DNA from: CAWBRT01 sp049519595
Lineage (GTDB): Bacteria > Acidobacteriota > Terriglobia > Terriglobales > Acidobacteriaceae
Assembly: GCA_049519595.1 (NCBI GenBank)
Contig: JBEKQP010000045.1
Location: 1 to 27,973 of the forward strand
Length of the DNA: 27,973 nucleotides
Reading direction: 5' to 3'
Part shown: piece by piece, positions 1 to 7,471 of the stretch
How positions within the stretch are numbered: the first letter of the stretch is position 1
How the letters are laid out: every line of letters starts with the position of its first letter
The notes under the pieces: generated by a model
Databases searched by the model: none
What the model was told of the DNA's origin: nothing
What the model saw: only the letters and a program-made list of their open reading frames with translations
Made by a program: the position numbers and the translations under genes

Positions 1-423
1 CGTGACGTGTATGGTATCCGGGTCGCGAAGTCGGAGCTGGGATACAAGAGCCTCGGAGTTGCGTCCGAGAACGTAACGAAAGCACAGCACTGCCGTGCTG
101 AAGTTCACCTCAGCGGGTATGGCTGGGTTCCTGTCGATCCCGCCGACGTGCGCAAGGTCGTACTCGAAGAACCGCCTGGAACCCTTCCACTGGACAACGA
201 GATGGTGCAAAGGGCACGGACACGGCTATTCGGGTCTTGGGAGATGAACTGGATGGCGTACAGCTTCGCTCAGGATATTGCCCTGCCTGGATCGAGTGGA
301 ACACCGGTTGGCTTCTTAATGTATCCGCAGGCGGAAACAAACGACGGTCGGCTCGACAGCCTTGACCCGGACAGCTTTAAGTACGAGATCACCGCAAGGG
401 AGATTTCGTCTGCGAACGGCTGA
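1..423 (+). CDS. Transglutaminase-like domain protein, C-terminal part (cut by left edge)
   Basis: The frame is open from base 1 and ends at TGA 421-423. The N-terminal part lies outside the window. The visible 140 residues carry the His-Asp half of a transglutaminase/protease-like (papain-fold) active site: a His in the AQHCRAEVHL stretch, followed by GYGWVPVDPADVRK, in which Trp-Val-Pro-Val-Asp is the classic end of the domain. The catalytic Cys would lie upstream and cannot be seen. The tail after VRK contains aromatic patches (GSWEMNWMAYS) and no membrane segment. Such proteins are often secreted or periplasmic, but no signal peptide can be checked here. The family call is firm; the substrate is unknown. 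Confidence 0.75.
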   Translation, partial: RDVYGIRVAKSELGYKSLGVASENVTKAQHCRAEVHLSGYGWVPVDPADVRKVVLEEPPGTLPLDNEMVQRARTRLFGSWEMNWMAYSFAQDIALPGSSGTPVGFLMYPQAETNDGRLDSLDPDSFKYEITAREISSANG

Positions 424-596
424 CGGAAACGCACTTAGAGCCCGCAATGCGGCGATGGCGCGCCAGAACCCTGAACCACACCATCACCTGACACTGCCGA
501 TCCGTTGCTGACGTCCGCGATCTCTTACACCATTCCGATTGATTCTTCAAACAGACATCGGCCCGATCTTCGTTTTACTATGGAACAAGATCATCT

Positions 597-2852
597 ATGC
601 CTGACAGACAATCTCTTTCTCCCGGCTTGCTGCTCCAAATTGCCCAGGCTCTCAACGTCCCAATGCGCGGCCTCGTTGCCGTCATAGAACTGCTCGACGA
701 GGGCGGAACCGTTCCATTCATTGCTCGCTATCGCAAGGAGGCGACGGGAAACCTCGACGAAGTCCAGATCCGCGACATCGAGGAAAAACTCGCCTACTTC
801 CGTGATCTGGTCGCGCGGCGCGAGACGATCATTGCCTCCATCACCGAGCAGGGAAAGCTCACCGAGGAGTTGAAAGCCCGAATCGAAGCCACCTTCGACA
901 AGAGCGAACTGGAAGACCTCTACCTGCCCTATCGGCCCAAGCGCCGCACAAAAGCGATCATCGCGCGCGAAAAGGGGTTGGAGCCACTTGCCCTTTATCT
1001 CTGGGCACAGCTGCCCGCGGACGAACCGCTCGAATTGTTTGCCGATCACTTCGTCAATTCGGAAAAGGGCGTCGCCAGCGCAGAAGAGGCTCTGGAGGGC
1101 GCACGGCACATCGTCGCGGAGATGATCAGTGAGGATGCCGATTTGCGCAAAGGCCTACGCCAATTGATGTTTGAAGAAGGAGCAGTAGTCAGCCGCAAGG
1201 CAATGGATGCGATCGACGAGCAGGATAAGTTCAAGATGTATTACGACTACCGCGAGCCGGTTAAAACGATTCCGTCCCACCGGATGCTTGCGATCCGTCG
1301 CGGCGAAAGTGAGAAAATCCTCTACTTCCTGATCGAATTGGAGCCACTGCGAGCCACTTCATTCCTGCGTTCGCGAATCTTGCGACAGCCGGGAGACTGG
1401 ACACCACAACTTGAACTCGCCATAGAAGACTCGTGGCTGCGGTTGCTGAACACTTCCATCCAGGGCGAAATCCGTCTGGAACTAAAGCAGCGCTCCGACA
1501 CCGAAGCGATCAACGTGTTTCGCGAGAACCTGCACCACCTGCTGCTCGCGCCGCCTGCCGGACCGATTTCCGTGCTGGGCATCGACCCCGGTCTGCGAAC
1601 CGGATGCAAACTCGCGGTGGTGGATGAGACGGGCAAATTCCTCGCACATGACGTCATTTACCTGCATCGTTCCAGCGCTGAAGCCGAGGCGGCGGCAAAG
1701 ACGCTGGAGTCGCTGCTGCGTCAACATAATGTCCGCGCCATCGCAATCGGCAACGGCACCGCTTCACGCGAAACCGATGCCTTCGTACGGAATTTCCTCC
1801 GCGAAAAACAGCTAACTGACATTTTCCCGGTAACCGTAAGCGAGTCCGGCGCGAGCGTTTACTCGGCATCGGAAGTCGCGCGACAGGAGTTTCCAAATCT
1901 CGATTTGACGGTGCGCGGCGCAATCTCGATTGCCCGCCGACTGCAAGATCCACTCTCCGAACTGGTCAAGGTCGACCCCAAGTCGATCGGGGTGGGCCAA
2001 TATCAGCACGACGTCGATCAGCGCCGGCTTCAGCAATCGTTGGAAAGCACGATCGAAAGCTGCGTAAACCGCGTCGGCGTCGATCTCAACACATCATCGT
2101 GGACACTGCTGCGTTATGTTGCCGGCGTGCACGAACGCGTCGCCATCAATATCGTGAAATACCGTGATGAAAAAGGCCGTTTTCAGTCCCGTGTTCAACT
2201 TAAGGATGTGCCTGGCATCGGTCCCAAGACGTTCGAACAGGCCGCCGGGTTCTTGCGTATTCGCAACGCCAACAATCCCCTGGATGCGACCGCCGTTCAC
2301 CCTGAGTCCTATGACGTCGTCGAACAGATCGCTCGATCGTTGAACCTCTCCACCGACGAGCTGATCAAGAACCCGCGGCTTCTCGAAAGGCTTGATCGCG
2401 GTCAGCTCTCGGCGGGAACTTACACGCTGAATGACATTCTCGAGGAGCTCCAAAAGCCGGGCCGCGATCCGCGCGATAAATTTGTCGCACCGAGTTTCAA
2501 CGAGCAGGTTCGCGAAATCTCTGATGTACAACCCGGCATGGTGCTGGAAGGCGTGGTTACTAACGTGACGAAATTCGGTGCCTTTGTCGACATCGGTGTT
2601 CACCAGGACGGTCTAGTTCACATCAGCGAGCTTTCCAGCCGCTACGTGAAGGAGCCCTCGGATGTAGTGAAGGCCGGCCAGATCGTAAAGGTGAAAGTGC
2701 TGAGCGCAGATGCAAGAACCAAGCGTATCGCGCTATCCATGAAAGCTCTCCAGGTACCGCCGTCAAAGGCGCAACAGAAGGAGTCTTTGCCGCCGCCACC
2801 CACACTGGCCGACAAACTCACGCTGCTGTCTTCAAAGTGGAAGGTGCGATAG
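597..2852 (+). CDS. tex: Tex-family S1 RNA-binding transcription accessory protein
   Basis: Tex is a conserved cytoplasmic nucleic-acid-binding protein, homologous to eukaryotic Spt6, linked to transcription and RNA metabolism. The 751-residue length is normal for the family. Domains in order: a helical Tex N-terminal region (about 1-200, with RYRKEATGNLDE), an YqgF/RNase H-like domain near 324-420 (begins VLGIDPGLRTGCKLAVVD), a helix-hairpin-helix region near 538 (DVPGIGPKTFEQAAGF), and a C-terminal S1 domain near 645-715 (GMVLEGVVTNVTKFGAFVDIG, then GLVHISELS). The ATG at 597 is chosen because homology begins there; no strong Shine-Dalgarno precedes it. It appears monocistronic. Confidence 0.97.
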   Translation: MPDRQSLSPGLLLQIAQALNVPMRGLVAVIELLDEGGTVPFIARYRKEATGNLDEVQIRDIEEKLAYFRDLVARRETIIASITEQGKLTEELKARIEATFDKSELEDLYLPYRPKRRTKAIIAREKGLEPLALYLWAQLPADEPLELFADHFVNSEKGVASAEEALEGARHIVAEMISEDADLRKGLRQLMFEEGAVVSRKAMDAIDEQDKFKMYYDYREPVKTIPSHRMLAIRRGESEKILYFLIELEPLRATSFLRSRILRQPGDWTPQLELAIEDSWLRLLNTSIQGEIRLELKQRSDTEAINVFRENLHHLLLAPPAGPISVLGIDPGLRTGCKLAVVDETGKFLAHDVIYLHRSSAEAEAAAKTLESLLRQHNVRAIAIGNGTASRETDAFVRNFLREKQLTDIFPVTVSESGASVYSASEVARQEFPNLDLTVRGAISIARRLQDPLSELVKVDPKSIGVGQYQHDVDQRRLQQSLESTIESCVNRVGVDLNTSSWTLLRYVAGVHERVAINIVKYRDEKGRFQSRVQLKDVPGIGPKTFEQAAGFLRIRNANNPLDATAVHPESYDVVEQIARSLNLSTDELIKNPRLLERLDRGQLSAGTYTLNDILEELQKPGRDPRDKFVAPSFNEQVREISDVQPGMVLEGVVTNVTKFGAFVDIGVHQDGLVHISELSSRYVKEPSDVVKAGQIVKVKVLSADARTKRIALSMKALQVPPSKAQQKESLPPPPTLADKLTLLSSKWKVR

Positions 2853-2978
2853 AAACTGGAACGTCAGAGCGTGGGATTCAAATAAGCTGCAGCTGCGGTG
2901 GCCGTGCCGGCAATTCGAGCTGATCGCCAACCCGACCCCTAAGGCGACATACCTCGCATCACCACCCGTGACATCCAA

Positions 2979-3013
2979 CAGCTCGCACCTCAGCTCGCAC
3001 CTCAGCTCCCACC
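2979..3013. repeat. 12-bp tandem repeat, about 2.9 copies
   Basis: The unit CAGCTCGCACCT occurs at 2979-2990 and 2991-3002, followed by the partial copy CAGCTCCCACC at 3003-3013. It lies in the 261-bp gap between the convergent tex and cupin genes, which holds no gene I can support. It probably arose by slippage; no function is evident. Confidence 0.8.
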
Positions 3014-3113
3014 CCGGCTCTTTCCGATCGCATCTCGGTTTGTTTGTGGGACATCAGATGACAGTGATTTTCAAGCTTCGTGAGTGGCGCCCAGCCGATC
3101 GGGATGACGCTTC

Positions 3114-3515
3114 TTACGTCAGGCCCTGGTATTGTTGGTCGCTGACATGCTCCATCCAGTCGACAGCCTTTCCGTCGAGCTGTTCCTGAATCGCGATGTG
3201 CGTCATGGCCGTTGTTGGCGCGGCGCCATGCCAATGCTTCTCGCCGGACGGGATCCAGACCACGTCGCCGGGCCGAATTTCATCGATCGGCCCGCCCCAG
3301 CGCTGTACGCGGCCGCAGCCAGCAGTCACGATTAGATGCTGGCCCAACGGGTGGGTGTGCCACGCGGTCCGAGCGCCGGCCTCGAACGTTACACTGCCGG
3401 CGGTCGCACGTGCCGGATCATTTGCCTGGAAAAGAGGGTCCAGGCGTACGGCGCCGGTAAAATATTCGGCTGGTCTCTTGCTGGAAGGCTGTGATCCACA
3501 TCTTGTAATCTCCAT
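3114..3515 (-). CDS. Cupin, Granulicella-type (R)-hydroxynitrile lyase homologue
   Basis: A 133-residue single-domain cupin. From memory, its closest family is the small metal-dependent cupin hydroxynitrile lyases of acidobacteria (GtHNL from Granulicella tundricola, AcHNL), which form or cleave chiral cyanohydrins in vitro. The expected metal ligands are all visible at the same residue numbers: His53, His55, Gln59 (AWHTHPLGQ) and His94 (GEKHWHG), plus the active-site His106 (AMTHIAIQ). The ending KAVDWMEHVSDQQY is also family-typical. A good ribosome site (GAAAGGAAG) precedes the ATG. It is the last gene of the minus-strand block with an aldo/keto reductase and an alcohol dehydrogenase, which suggests carbonyl or aldehyde metabolism as its in vivo context. 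Its physiological substrate is unknown, and cyanohydrin lyase activity may be incidental. Confidence 0.88.
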   Translation of the reverse strand: MEITRCGSQPSSKRPAEYFTGAVRLDPLFQANDPARATAGSVTFEAGARTAWHTHPLGQHLIVTAGCGRVQRWGGPIDEIRPGDVVWIPSGEKHWHGAAPTTAMTHIAIQEQLDGKAVDWMEHVSDQQYQGLT

Positions 3516-3664
3516 CTTCTGACTTCCTTTCTATCACCCCGTTGGGGCGTCATTGTAATCTCCCAAACCGCTCGAACCGGTGTTGGGCGACGAGCAGTGC
3601 TAATGGTTCGGTGTATCGAGCAATGTTGAGAGGGCCGCCATGCACAAATCAAAGCCCGTGCCGC

Positions 3665-4672
3665 TCAGCGGCCGGTCATTTGCTCCAGCTTTTCCGGGTA
3701 CCGAGCCCCTTCTACCTTGATCTTTGAGGCGGCGCTATCGATCTCGCGGAGGTCGTCTGACGTAAGTTCGATTGCGACTGAGCCGATGTTCTCGTCCAAG
3801 CGAGACAACTTCGTCGTGCCCGGGATCGGAACAATCCACGGCTTTTGCGCGAGCAGCCAAGCGAGTGCGATCTGAGCAGGAGTCGCTTTCTTCTGCTTGG
3901 CGATGTTACCGAGCAAATCGACAACAGCCTGATTCGCCTTCAGAGCCTCTGACGTAAAGCGAGGGAGGCCGCTGCGAAAGTCGGAACTGTCGAAGGTCGT
4001 GTTTTCGTTCATCTTTCCCGTCAGGAAGCCGCGACCCAAGGGGCTGTACGGGACGAACCCGATCCCAAGTTTCTCGAGGGTGGACAGCACTTCCGCTTCA
4101 GGCTTCCTCCACCACAGCGAGTATTCGCTTTGGAGCGCAGTCACAGGCTGAACGGCGTGCGCACGACGAATCGTTTGGACTCCTGCTTCAGAAAGACCGA
4201 AGTGCTTCACCTTGCCTTCCTTAATTAGATCCTTCACCGCTCCCGCTACATCTTCGATCGGCACATTCGGGTCAACGCGATGCTGATAGAGCAGGTCGAT
4301 TGTCTTGACCTTGAGCCGCTTGAGCGAGCCTTCGACGGCCTCCTTGATGTGCTCCGGCCGGCTATTCAGGCCAGGCGCCCCCTTCGTTCCGCGAGGATCC
4401 AAATTAGGATTGAGATCGAAACCAAATTTGGTGGCGATCACCACTTGCCCGCGGAACGGAGCCAGGGCTTCGCCCACAAGCTCTTCGTTCGTGAACGGGC
4501 CGTAGACTTCGGCGGTGTCGAAGAATATAACGCCGCGTTCAACTGCCGCCCGAATCAGAGAGATCATCTCCTGCTTGTCTTTAGGCGGGCCGTAACTAAA
4601 GCTCATTCCCATGCAGCCAAGCCCGATGGCCGAGACTTCCAGATTGCTTTTTCCAAGTTTCCGTTTTTGCAT
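3665..4672 (-). CDS. Aldo/keto reductase
   Basis: An NADPH-dependent TIM-barrel oxidoreductase of 335 residues, the usual family length. The catalytic tetrad is visible: Asp52 and Tyr57 (FFDTAEVYGPFTNEE), Lys82 (VIATKFGF) and His131 (LLYQHRVDP). The C-terminal cofactor region IPGTTKLSRLDENIGS is also present. The frame is open further upstream to 4846, but the start is placed at 4672 (MQKRKLGKSNLEVS) because a strong AAGGAG lies 6-11 bases upstream and homology begins there. The upstream stretch is a gene remnant (see the RibD-like pseudogene). It probably acts with the neighbouring alcohol dehydrogenase in interconverting aldehydes or ketones and alcohols; the substrate cannot be read from the sequence. 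Confidence 0.95.
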   Translation of the reverse strand: MQKRKLGKSNLEVSAIGLGCMGMSFSYGPPKDKQEMISLIRAAVERGVIFFDTAEVYGPFTNEELVGEALAPFRGQVVIATKFGFDLNPNLDPRGTKGAPGLNSRPEHIKEAVEGSLKRLKVKTIDLLYQHRVDPNVPIEDVAGAVKDLIKEGKVKHFGLSEAGVQTIRRAHAVQPVTALQSEYSLWWRKPEAEVLSTLEKLGIGFVPYSPLGRGFLTGKMNENTTFDSSDFRSGLPRFTSEALKANQAVVDLLGNIAKQKKATPAQIALAWLLAQKPWIVPIPGTTKLSRLDENIGSVAIELTSDDLREIDSAASKIKVEGARYPEKLEQMTGR

Positions 4673-4718
4673 TGTTTCTCCTTGAAAGGTGGTGTACGCG
4701 GTCAAGGCCGAACCACTG

Positions 4719-5117
4719 AACCACTTCGTATCGGATCCAAAGAGCATCGCCTTTACGCTGCTCGACCGATTTGAGTTTGAAAGGGACGGCGGTGTGCTTC
4801 GCAGTGACAACACCGTCGAAGACTGCAGGGATGTCGTGGCGTCCATCGATGCCAGGAACCATCAGTAGGCTCACCTCATCGACAAGATCAGCCTGGAGAA
4901 AAGCCCCATTGATGTGGCCGCCTCCTTCGAGCAGTAACGTGCGAATTCCGAAATACTTTGCAAGCACGAGGTAATCCATTGGGACTCGCCCGCGCACGAC
5001 GCAGATGAGGTGATCGCCATCGAGATCACTGCCTGACCAACGTAGTTTGCCAAAAGTATTGACTGAAATGGCGTACGAGTTGGCATGGTGAGCGACATAG
5101 CGGCGAAGAATTCCTCA
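4719..5117 (-). pseudogene. RibD C-terminal (dihydrofolate reductase-like) domain remnant
   Basis: The frame from a TGA near 5118 downward reads NSYAISVNTFGKLRWSG, SDLDGDHLICVV, then KYFGIRTLLLEGGGHING and ADLVDEVSLLMVPGIDG, ending LWIRYEV near 4719. These are signature blocks of RibD-C/dihydrofolate-reductase-family proteins. The first roughly 100 residues of such a protein are absent. About 35 residues normally found between the HLICVV block and the KYFGI block are also missing: only a short linker (RGRVPMDY) joins them. The frame then runs without a stop across the ribosome site and start of the aldo/keto reductase. I read this as a truncated, internally deleted remnant. A translated short product is possible because the frame is intact. 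Confidence 0.65.
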
Positions 5118-5251
5118 GTGGTGAGGAGCACGCGCGCTTGATCGAAAAGTCCCTGGGGAAGCCCGGCTTTGCGCAGGACTGCAGAGGCGCGGACTCCCAG
5201 TTCCTCCAACTTGAGAAGAATACTTCCGGAAACGCGAAAGTGCTTATTCAT
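5101..5251 (-). pseudogene. AraC-type regulator, N-terminal fragment
   Basis: The ATG at 5251 lies four bases after the stop of the alcohol dehydrogenase gene. The first 50 residues (RVSGSILLKLEELGV, ASAVLRKAGLPQGLFDQ, LLTTEEFFA) match the start of the arabinose-binding-like domain of a group of AraC-family regulators. After FFAA the similarity stops near base 5101, and the RibD-like remnant continues in a different frame. The helix-turn-helix domain that would bind DNA is absent. This is therefore a 3'-truncated gene fragment; the frame carries on with unrelated residues to about 4871. Confidence 0.65.
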
Positions 5252-5255
5252 CGTT

Positions 5256-6314
5256 TTACTCAGATTTAAGAGAAGCCATGTCGATCGAGAAGCGGTACTT
5301 CACATCCGACTTGAGCAGCCTCTCGTAAGCTTCGTTGACCTTCTGGATCGGGATGACTTCGACGTCGGCGGTGAAGTTGTGCTGTCCGCAGAAATCGAGC
5401 ATCTCCTGGGTTTCGGCGATGCCGCCAATGGGTGAACCAGAGAGGCTGCGGCGGCCCATGATCAGGCCGAAAGCCGAAACGGCGAGAGGCTTCTCCGGCG
5501 CGCCGACGAGGGTGATGTTGCCGTCGCGGCCCAACAGATTGATGTATGAGCTGATGTCGTGATTGGCGGAGACAGCGTCAAGAATGAAGTCGAAACTGCC
5601 GGCGTGCTTTTGCATCTCGTTCGCGTTCCGCGAGATGACGACCTCGTCTGCCCCAAGGCGAAGCGCATCTTCCTTCTTGTTCGGTGAAGTCGTGAAGACT
5701 ACAACGTGGGCGCCGAGCGCGTGGGCAAACTTCACGCCCATGTGGCCGAGCCCGCCGAGTCCGACCACGCCAACTTTCTTGCCCTTGGTGACGCACCAGT
5801 GGCGCATCGGCGAGTAGGTTGTGATTCCGGCGCAAAGCAAAGGAGCGGCCCCGGCGAGGTTAAGGTTCGGGGGGACCCGCAGGACGAACCTCTGGTCGAC
5901 GACGATGCTGTCGGAGTAGCCGCCGTAGGTGACGCCTCCCAGATGCTTATCAGGAAAGTTGTAGGTAAACGTCGGATTTGGGCAGAACTGCTCAAGGCCA
6001 GCTTGGCACTCAGGGCAGGTGCCGTCGGAGTCGACCATGCAGCCGACCGCAGCGAGGTCGCCGGACTTGAATTTCGAGACTGCGGAGCCAACTTTGGTGA
6101 CGCGGCCGACGATTTCGTGCCCGGGGACGCAGGGGTAGACGGTGGGCATCACGCCACTCCACTCGTTGCGGACTTGATGGAGGTCGGAATGACAGATGCC
6201 GCAGAAGAGAATCTCTATCTGCACGTCGTGTTCGGTTGGATCGCGCCGCGTGATCTTGGTGGAGGCAAGCGGCGATTTCGCACTGGCAGCTGAGTAGGCT
6301 TTTACGTTGTACAT
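5256..6314 (-). CDS. Zinc-dependent NAD(P) alcohol dehydrogenase, YahK/cinnamyl type
   Basis: A medium-chain dehydrogenase of 352 residues that interconverts aldehydes and primary alcohols. Catalytic zinc ligands: Cys41 (CGICHSD), His66-Glu67 (PGHEIVG) and Cys161 (LLCAGITTY). Structural zinc ligands: Cys92, Cys100, Cys103 and Cys111. The nucleotide fold is GLGGLGHMG at 185-193, followed by VVVFTTSPNKKEDAL, whose small and basic residues favour NADPH. The start at 6314 (MYNVKAYSAAS) fits homology; the frame extends to 6386 but that extra part overlaps the repeat-rich promoter. It is the first gene of the minus-strand group leading to the aldo/keto reductase and cupin, and is probably controlled through the phased repeats just upstream. 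Confidence 0.95.
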   Translation of the reverse strand: MYNVKAYSAASAKSPLASTKITRRDPTEHDVQIEILFCGICHSDLHQVRNEWSGVMPTVYPCVPGHEIVGRVTKVGSAVSKFKSGDLAAVGCMVDSDGTCPECQAGLEQFCPNPTFTYNFPDKHLGGVTYGGYSDSIVVDQRFVLRVPPNLNLAGAAPLLCAGITTYSPMRHWCVTKGKKVGVVGLGGLGHMGVKFAHALGAHVVVFTTSPNKKEDALRLGADEVVISRNANEMQKHAGSFDFILDAVSANHDISSYINLLGRDGNITLVGAPEKPLAVSAFGLIMGRRSLSGSPIGGIAETQEMLDFCGQHNFTADVEVIPIQKVNEAYERLLKSDVKYRFSIDMASLKSE

Positions 6315-6327
6315 GTCTTTTATCTTA

Positions 6328-6385
6328 GATGCACGGCGAATATTGCGATATGCAAAATGCGCCATTGTGTATGCAGAATACGCCA
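6328..6385. promoter_or_regulatory. 21-bp-phased direct repeats, candidate AraC-family operator
   Basis: Two 16-base repeats, TATGCAAAATGCGCCA (6349-6364) and TATGCAGAATACGCCA (6370-6385), match at 14 of 16 positions and start exactly 21 bp apart. A weaker third copy sharing ATGCA starts at 6328, again 21 bp away. All lie 14-71 bp upstream of the alcohol dehydrogenase start. Direct half-sites one to two turns apart on the same helix face are typical of AraC-family sites. On the gene strand they read TGGC-N6-TGCATA, reminiscent of the E. coli AraC half-site. The binding protein is inferred. Confidence 0.55.
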
Positions 6386-6673
6386 ATTTGTGCTTCTTCG
6401 GATTGCCCTGGTATTCAAGCTTGCGGGGCGGGCAAGAACAGGTCGGGCCTCTACTACCTCTGGATCGTGGACACGCTCAAGGGCTACACCAGTCCGCAGC
6501 TGCCGATAACAGTTTTACTAGGATCGAGGTGCCCCTAGCATAACGGGCAACGGCTTTAACACGCCTACTGCTTCGGGATTAGGCGCGCTTTTTGGCTGGT
6601 GTTCATGCTGACATCTTTTCGCGCCATGCGGCACATTTCCGGAAATGTCAGATCTAGCCGTGGCCAGCACACG
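6386..6673. other. Intergenic region without a supported gene
   Basis: Beyond the operator-like repeats this stretch shows no convincing coding frame, tRNA or terminator. Short plus-strand frames here (for example 6307-6543) lack a ribosome site and family resemblance. Confidence 0.5.
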
Positions 6674-7261
6674 TCATGATGCTTTGTGCAAGCGTCTATC
6701 CTCCCAAACGGACGCTTTCCGTGTCCAAAGGCTGTTCGGAAACTGCTGCTCCAATTCCCCGCTAATTAGCGGTAGACCTGTGTAGTCGTTTGTCCGCTTG
6801 TAGCTCGACACGCCCGCCCAGTAGATTGCCTCGGCAGCGCTCGGGCTGTTGCCATATCGCTGCACGATTCTTCTGTATCTGCTCTCCGCCGCGTCCCACT
6901 TTTTGTGCATGAAGGCAATCCTGGCCAGACCTAATTCAAGCTGAGCTGCGAACTCGGTTCTCGGTAGATATCCTTCGATGCGGTGCCGTTCTTTTCCGCT
7001 TGAGTCAAGCAACAGAACGGTAGGCGTCCACAGCACCTCGAAGCGATGAAACGCAGCAGAGGCTTTCTTGATGTTGACTGAGGCCGAAGTAAACTCTTCA
7101 TTGATGAAATTGGCAATTTTGTTGTCCGCGTATGATTCGGCTTCCAGCCGAACGCAACCCCCTCAAGCAGGAGCGGCACTAAAATCGAGCAATACGGGAC
7201 GATTCTTTGCGGCCCCGTCGTTCAATGCCGCATCGACACCGTCAAGCCAATAGACAGGCAT
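6674..7261 (-). CDS. Thioredoxin-fold/TPR protein with in-frame TGA at the redox site: candidate selenoprotein
   Basis: The frame runs from ATG 7261 (perfect AAGGAGGAG ribosome site at 7266-7274) to TGA 6674, 195 residues, with one in-frame TGA at codon 33 (7163-7165). Read through, the context is LLDFSAAPA-U-GGCVRLE: the TGA replaces the first Cys of a CxxC thioredoxin motif (Sec33, Cys36). Downstream the same frame continues with normal thioredoxin features, including the cis-Pro block LWTPTVLLLD (Pro80) and IEGYLP, then a helical TPR-like region from about residue 105 (AAESRYRRIVQRYG, SAAEAIYWAG). A hairpin suited to SECIS follows the TGA. A gene finder would report only a truncated C-terminal piece starting at GTG 7036. 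No signal peptide is seen, so it is probably a cytoplasmic thiol/selenol oxidoreductase. A nonsense mutation of a Cys codon is the alternative. Confidence 0.82.
7136..7152 (-). promoter_or_regulatory. Candidate bacterial SECIS hairpin
   Basis: On the coding strand TTCGGCTGGAAGCCGAA forms a perfect 7-bp stem (TTCGGCT/AGCCGAA) with a GGA loop. The first loop G lies 18 nt after the TGA at 7165-7163. An outer GCG (7155-7153) can pair with CGC (7130-7128) across a bulge. Known bacterial SECIS elements sit directly 3' of the UGA inside the coding region, with a conserved G at the start of the apical loop roughly 16-37 nt away, so position and loop fit. Confidence 0.7.
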
Positions 7262-7471
7262 ATAACTCCTCCTTATGCTTAGATGATCCGAATCGGCTAA
7301 ACTGTTGTGAGCCGGAAACGCGCCATGAGCGAGCACTCACCCAGACCGTTGATCCTCACGAGCGTCGTGCTGCTGTTCTCATTCACCTGTGCGTGGTCGG
7401 ATTTTTCCGGCCACCTTCCCGCTCCAATCTCATTAAAATTTGCTCATTATGTTTTACAGGGAGGCCGTGCC

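Noticed and set aside
5706..6293. 195-residue plus-strand open frame
   Set aside because: Antisense shadow of the alcohol dehydrogenase.
6931..7179. Separate 82-residue minus-strand frame (MPLLLEGVAFGWKPN...) over the thioredoxin region
   Set aside because: It is in another frame from the thioredoxin/TPR homology. The Sec readthrough frame from 7261 explains the region without a frameshift and has the ribosome site.
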